Source: CAYWTX01 sp964461295
GTDB lineage: Bacteria; Planctomycetota; Phycisphaerae; SM23-33
NCBI GenBank assembly: GCA_964461295.1
Contig: CAYWTX010000519.1
Coordinates: 1-16,936 of the forward strand
Length of the DNA stretch: 16,936 nt
Reading direction: 5' to 3'
Under the pieces are notes generated by a model. The model had not been told where the DNA came from, did no database searches, and worked only from the letters and a program-made list of their open reading frames with translations. Positions 13,835 through 16,936 of this stretch are shown one piece after another (position 1 is the stretch's first letter; each line of letters starts with the position of its first letter). Position numbers and translations under genes: made by a program.

Positions 13835-15112
13835 CTACTTGGCGGCTGCGGGTTTGATGTCAAACGCGTGGAGGTTCTTCCCCCAGCGGGCGTACAGGCG
13901 TCCGTTGCAGATGGCCGGGTGGGAATACGTTGCGCCGTCGCCGCGGGGCAGAGAGAACCGGCCGGCGACGCGGAAACCATCCGCCTTCGGTTCGATCAGG
14001 AGCATCTTGCCGTTCTCGGTCAGGCCGTACAGCCGGCCGTCGGCGGCGGTGAGGGCGACCTTGGGGATCTCGGCGGTCCTCGCGACGTCCTTGCCGGTCG
14101 CCCAGTCCACGCAGAAGAACGACTTGCCTCCCAGGCGGCAACCGGTGGTGTACAGGCGCCCGCCGAGGAGGACGGCCCCGCCGTGGCAGTTGTCCAGGTC
14201 CTTGCGGAACCACGCCTGCCTGACGCCGTTGGCGTCGCCGGTCATCTCCAGCAGGGCGCCGCCCTGCGAATGGCCGGCCGCGATGAAGACGTGCCCGTCG
14301 CTGACGACCGGGCACGCGGCCGTCTGGCCGTAGGGCGCCGGCCAGGGGTGCTTCCAGAGGAGCCTGCCGGTGGCGGTCTCGACGGCCAGCGCCCAGCGAG
14401 CGGTCAGCGCAATGGCCATGCGGATGCCTTTGTGCGTGACGGGCACGCTCGAGGCGAAGCACGCGCGGTCGTCGTCGCTGGTGCAGGTCCACGCGGTGCG
14501 GCCGGTGTGCTTGTCGAGCGCCGCCATGGCGGTCTTGCCGCCCGGCGTCACCAGCACGCGGTTGCCGTCGATGACGACCGACTCGGCCAGCGCCCAGATG
14601 CCGTGGCGGACGCCGAATCGCTCATGCAGGTCCACCGCCCAGACCTCGTTGCCGTCCTGGGCCCGAAGGCAGGCGAGCCGGCCGGTGGGGTTGAGGTGGT
14701 ACACGCGGGCGGAGTCGTAGGTCGGCGTGGAGCGCGAGCCGGGGCTGGCGCCGCGCCACGCCTTGCCGTTGGGCGCCTTCCAGAGGAACTTGCCATTGGC
14801 GTCCAAGGCGATGACGTGCTCGGCGTCGGCGAAGTCCCCGGCTGTGAAGATGCGCCCGGCGGCGATAGAGGCGCCGGAGTACCCGCCGCCGCAGTCGCCG
14901 TAGGTCCAGAGGAGCCTGGGGCCGCCCTCGGGCCAGGATGCAAGCAGGCCGGTCTCCGGGCTGACGTTGGTGCGTCCGGGCCCGTGAAACTCGCCCCAGG
15001 AAGGTTGGGTGGACTGGGCAAGGACGGGGGATGCCAGGAAGAGAGAAGAAACGATGCCGCACAGAGGCGTAGAGGAAAAGAGCGAAGAAGAGAAGCTGAT
15101 CCTTTGCTTCAT
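13835..15112 (-). CDS. Secreted PQQ-like beta-propeller protein
   Basis: A 425-residue exported propeller. Residues 1-32 form a signal peptide (Lys/Arg n-region, hydrophobic core, VLAQ end), followed by WGEFHGPGRTNVSPETGLL, a segment typical of planctomycete PQQ-repeat proteins, and blades marked by GKFLWKAPNG, GNEVWAVDLHERFG, GRTAWTCTSD and GRLLWKHPWP. Function is unknown; a scaffold or binding role is more likely than quinoprotein catalysis. The start ATG (15112-15110) and first 18 or so codons lie inside an inverted repeat at 15057-15138, so the n-region of the signal peptide is repeat-derived. The frame stays open far upstream through murA, but that is a shadow and lacks a signal peptide. 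It is preceded by murA at 41 nt and followed by the MBOAT gene, suggesting co-transcription. Confidence 0.8.
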   Translation of the reverse strand: MKQRISFSSSLFSSTPLCGIVSSLFLASPVLAQSTQPSWGEFHGPGRTNVSPETGLLASWPEGGPRLLWTYGDCGGGYSGASIAAGRIFTAGDFADAEHVIALDANGKFLWKAPNGKAWRGASPGSRSTPTYDSARVYHLNPTGRLACLRAQDGNEVWAVDLHERFGVRHGIWALAESVVIDGNRVLVTPGGKTAMAALDKHTGRTAWTCTSDDDRACFASSVPVTHKGIRMAIALTARWALAVETATGRLLWKHPWPAPYGQTAACPVVSDGHVFIAAGHSQGGALLEMTGDANGVRQAWFRKDLDNCHGGAVLLGGRLYTTGCRLGGKSFFCVDWATGKDVARTAEIPKVALTAADGRLYGLTENGKMLLIEPKADGFRVAGRFSLPRGDGATYSHPAICNGRLYARWGKNLHAFDIKPAAAK

Positions 15113-15138
15113 CTCTGTCTCTCTGTGCCTCTGTGTGG
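15057..15138. repeat. Inverted repeat of CTCTGTG-type microrepeats overlapping a gene start
   Basis: The left arm at 15057-15087 (starting CCGCACAGAGGC) and the right arm at 15107-15138 (ending GCCTCTGTGTGG) are complementary over about 31 nt with several substitutions and one indel; the outer 12 nt differ at one position. The loop is about 19 nt. The right arm contains CTCTGTG-type units. The element begins 16 nt after the murA stop and reaches into the next gene, so it may also attenuate readthrough. Confidence 0.65.
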
Positions 15139-15153
15139 TCCTGGTCCCCGTCG

Positions 15154-16440
15154 TTACGCGTACTCTTTCACGTCCGCTTCGGGCACGCGGCGGATGTCGG
15201 CGCCCAGGGAGCGGAGCTTGTCCTCTATCTTCTCGTATCCGCGGTCGATGTGGTACACGCGGTGAACCACCGTCGTGTCGCGGGCGTTCAGTCCGGCCAG
15301 CACAAGCCCGGCCGAGGCGCGAAGGTCGCTGGCCATCACGGGCGCGCCGACCAGGCGTTTGACGCCGGCGATGATCGCGGTGGGGCCTTCCTTGTGGATG
15401 ATCGCGCCCATGCGTCGCAGTTCCGAGGCGTGCATGAACCGGTCGGGGAACACCTTGTCGGTCACCGCGCTGTTGCCGTCGGCCACGCACAGCAGGCTCA
15501 TGAGCTGGGCTTGCAGGTCCGTCGGGAAGCCGGGGTAGGGCAGGGCGGCCGCGTCGGTGGGCTGCAGGTGCCGCATCGTGCCGATCTCGGCCCCGCCGTT
15601 GACGCCCTCGATGATCACGCCGACCTCGCGCAGCTTCTCCGTGACGGCCATCATGTGGTCCAGCCGCACGTTGTTGAGCTTGATTTCGCCGTTGGTGATG
15701 GCCCCGGCGATCATGAACGTGCCGGCCTCGATGCGGTCGGGGATCACCGTGTAATCGGCTCCGTGCAGTTCCTCGACGCCCTCGATGGTGACGCGGGGCG
15801 TGCCGGCGCCCTCGATGTGGACGCCCATCGCCTTCAGGAAATCCGCCAGGTCGACGATCTCCGGCTCGCACGCGGCCGACTCGATCACCGTGCGTCCCTC
15901 GGCCAGGACGGCGGCCGACATGACGTTGCCGGTGCCCAGGACGGTGGAGCCGAACGGCCCGCCGAGGAAGATGGTGTTGCCCTTGAGCTTCTTGGCCTCA
16001 GCGACGATGTCGCCGCCCTCCAGCGTGATCTCGGCGCCCAGGGCGATGAGCCCGCGGATGTGCAGGTCCACCGGGCGCGAGCCGATGGCGCAGCCGCCAG
16101 GCATGGCGACGCGCGCCTTGCGGCGCTTGGCGAGCAGAGGGCCCAGGACGCACACGCTGGCGCGCATGGTTCGCACGCGCTCGTAGTTGGCGTGGACGCA
16201 CGCCTCGTCCTGGACGTTGATGTGCAGGTGGTTCTCAGCGTCGCGGGTCGCCGACACGCCCAGGTCGCCCAGCACGCCGCACATGGTGCGGATGTCGGCG
16301 AGGTTGGGCACGTCGCGGAGGATGCACGGGCCTTCGGCCAGGATGGCCGCCGCCATGATCGGCAGCGCCGCGTTCTTCGAGCCGCTGACCCGCACCACGC
16401 CCTTGAGCCGATTGCCGCCGTTGATGACGAGAGTGTCCAT
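15154..16440 (-). CDS. murA: UDP-N-acetylglucosamine 1-carboxyvinyltransferase
   Basis: A 428-residue MurA, which transfers enolpyruvate from PEP to UDP-GlcNAc in the first committed step of peptidoglycan synthesis in the cytoplasm. It has Lys22 in SGSKNAALP, Arg93 in TMRAS, the mobile-loop cysteine Cys117 in MPGGCAIGSRPVDLHI, Asp308 in PYPGFPTDLQAQ and Arg374 in SDLRASAG. Cys117 is the residue alkylated by fosfomycin, so the natural Cys-to-Asp resistance change is absent. The start ATG at 16440 has GGAAGGA about 5 nt upstream. A TAGGGT box at 16490-16485 may be its -10. Length is normal. It heads a minus-strand run with a propeller and an O-acylation pair, an uncommon neighbourhood. Confidence 0.97.
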   Translation of the reverse strand: MDTLVINGGNRLKGVVRVSGSKNAALPIMAAAILAEGPCILRDVPNLADIRTMCGVLGDLGVSATRDAENHLHINVQDEACVHANYERVRTMRASVCVLGPLLAKRRKARVAMPGGCAIGSRPVDLHIRGLIALGAEITLEGGDIVAEAKKLKGNTIFLGGPFGSTVLGTGNVMSAAVLAEGRTVIESAACEPEIVDLADFLKAMGVHIEGAGTPRVTIEGVEELHGADYTVIPDRIEAGTFMIAGAITNGEIKLNNVRLDHMMAVTEKLREVGVIIEGVNGGAEIGTMRHLQPTDAAALPYPGFPTDLQAQLMSLLCVADGNSAVTDKVFPDRFMHASELRRMGAIIHKEGPTAIIAGVKRLVGAPVMASDLRASAGLVLAGLNARDTTVVHRVYHIDRGYEKIEDKLRSLGADIRRVPEADVKEYA

Positions 16441-16772
16441 AGGATCCTTCCGGGCGCCGCCACGGGTGCCAGCGCGCGCGACACACCCTACCGCGCGGGC
16501 GAGCGCCGACGCTAGGGGAAGTTGCTGGAAGCGAGGAGGAGGAGGACGGGAAAACCGGCAATTTCACGTAACCGTTCAGGCCTTCTTGTGGCCCGCGAAT
16601 GCCCGCCGAACGGGCAACGCACCCGCTGGCCGGCATCCAGACCTTCAACCGATTCGACCATCAAAGGCATCGCCTTGCGTGCGGTTGCACAAGGACGATG
16701 CTCCGAAGATTCAAGCGAAGGGCCGCGAATGTACGATAACGTCCAGGACAGCCCAACAAGGAGCGGCCGGTG
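16441..16772. other. 332-nt intergenic region between murA and the insertion sequence
   Basis: No convincing gene in either strand. It holds the murA ribosome site (GGAAGGA, minus strand, about 16445-16451), a weak -10 candidate for murA, a GAG trinucleotide run near 16532-16546, and a hairpin TGCCCG (16600-16605) / CGGGCA (16611-16616) with a CCGAA loop. Short open frames here lack recognisable content. Confidence 0.5.
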
Positions 16773-16936
16773 TGTCATAGCCCAGTAGTAATGTCAGGTT
16801 CCTGCCCAGTAAGAATGTCCGCTTTCCCCAAAGGATGAAAGGAAGGCGGATGAACAGGGATGGAGACCGGATCGAGATGAGTCGGCGAGATCGAGATCGA
16901 TTGAAGGTGATGGCGATGGTGGTCGAGCAGAAGAGC
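16773..16936 (+). mobile_element. Left end of an insertion sequence, probably ISNCY-type (cut by window edge)
   Basis: The probable terminus begins at TGTCATAG (16773-16780). Two near-identical 16-nt direct repeats follow, GCCCAGTAGTAATGTC (16780-16795) and GCCCAGTAAGAATGTC (16804-16819), 14 of 16 identical and 24 nt apart, as expected for transposase-binding sites in an IS end. A transposase reading frame starts 31 nt after the second repeat. The right end and target duplication lie outside the window, so the family and the exact boundary are inferred. Confidence 0.55.
16850..16936 (+). CDS. Transposase N-terminus (ISNCY-like), truncated by window end
   Basis: The first 29 codons of an open frame that runs off the window. 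The Arg/Asp-rich start followed by MSRRDRDRLKVMAMVVEQ resembles the opening helix of ISNCY-type transposases, where a segment of the form S-x-x-E/D-x-x-R-L-K-V leads into a helix-turn-helix. The ATG at 16850 is preferred because AAAGGA lies 6 nt upstream; an in-frame ATG at 16835 is the alternative. Too little is present to judge completeness of the catalytic domain. Confidence 0.5.
   Translation, partial: MNRDGDRIEMSRRDRDRLKVMAMVVEQKS

Noticed and set aside
13835..15871. 678-codon extension of the second propeller into murA
   Set aside because: The extension is out of frame with intact murA and contains no domain; the ATG at 15112 opens a signal peptide.
16568..16580. GTAACCGTTCAGG, considered as an IS66-type end remnant
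   Set aside because: A single short match, no partner end or transposase remnant nearby; chance is the better explanation.
16512..16778. Small minus-strand open frame upstream of murA
   Set aside because: No recognisable motif, no ribosome site and no conservation signal that can be judged; it overlaps the presumed IS end.
1..16936. CRISPR array, rRNA or prophage
   Set aside because: No regularly spaced 25-40-nt repeats, no rRNA-like conserved stretches and no phage structural or integrase genes were seen.

Overview
The window is GC-rich, densely coded bacterial DNA. My best guess is a Planctomycetota-like (PVC-group) genome. The grounds are two secreted or anchored PQQ-type beta-propeller proteins, a GH29 alpha-L-fucosidase, an exported carbohydrate-binding-like protein, few strong Shine-Dalgarno sites, and intergenic hairpins built from short repeats. 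No rRNA or other phylogenetic marker is present, so this is inference.

Layout, left to right: 3' part of a GH29 fucosidase (+, 1-1116); an S66 LD-carboxypeptidase/MccF-like peptidase (-, 1236-2201); an orphan sugar-ABC-permease-like membrane protein (+, 2438-3616); an exported protein with a Pro/Lys/Ala linker and a CBM-like domain (-, 3717-4316); a membrane-anchored PQQ-like propeller (+, 4477-6009); a HIRAN-domain protein and a short HipA-like kinase (-, 6022-7742, ATGA overlap); NAD kinase nadK (-, 7830-8702); a single-cysteine glycyl radical enzyme (+, 8858-10960); then a minus-strand run of murA (15154-16440), a secreted PQQ-like propeller (13835-15112), an AlgI-type MBOAT O-acyltransferase (12326-13807) and an SGNH/AlgJ-like partner (11113-12324). 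The right edge holds the left end of an insertion sequence with the first 29 codons of its transposase (+).

Functional reading: the left third looks like surface glycan handling (fucosidase, binding protein, propeller, possible sugar permease). The murA-to-SGNH run combines a cell-wall precursor enzyme with an extracellular polysaccharide O-acylation pair. The kinase/HIRAN pair is compositionally distinct (47-55% GC in two hand-counted 60-nt stretches, against 63% and 82% in two counted elsewhere) and looks like a transferred toxin-antitoxin-like or defence-like cassette with no HipB.

The most unusual sequence-level feature is a set of four large hairpin/inverted-repeat elements (2302-2359, 3587-3687, 10971-11077, 15057-15138), some made of 7-nt microrepeats. 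One supplies the last residues of the permease, and another supplies the start codon and first ~18 residues of the second propeller protein. Several start codons also sit only 6-11 nt downstream of a -10-like box (TAGAAT, TACCAT, TAGTGT), which suggests very short leaders.
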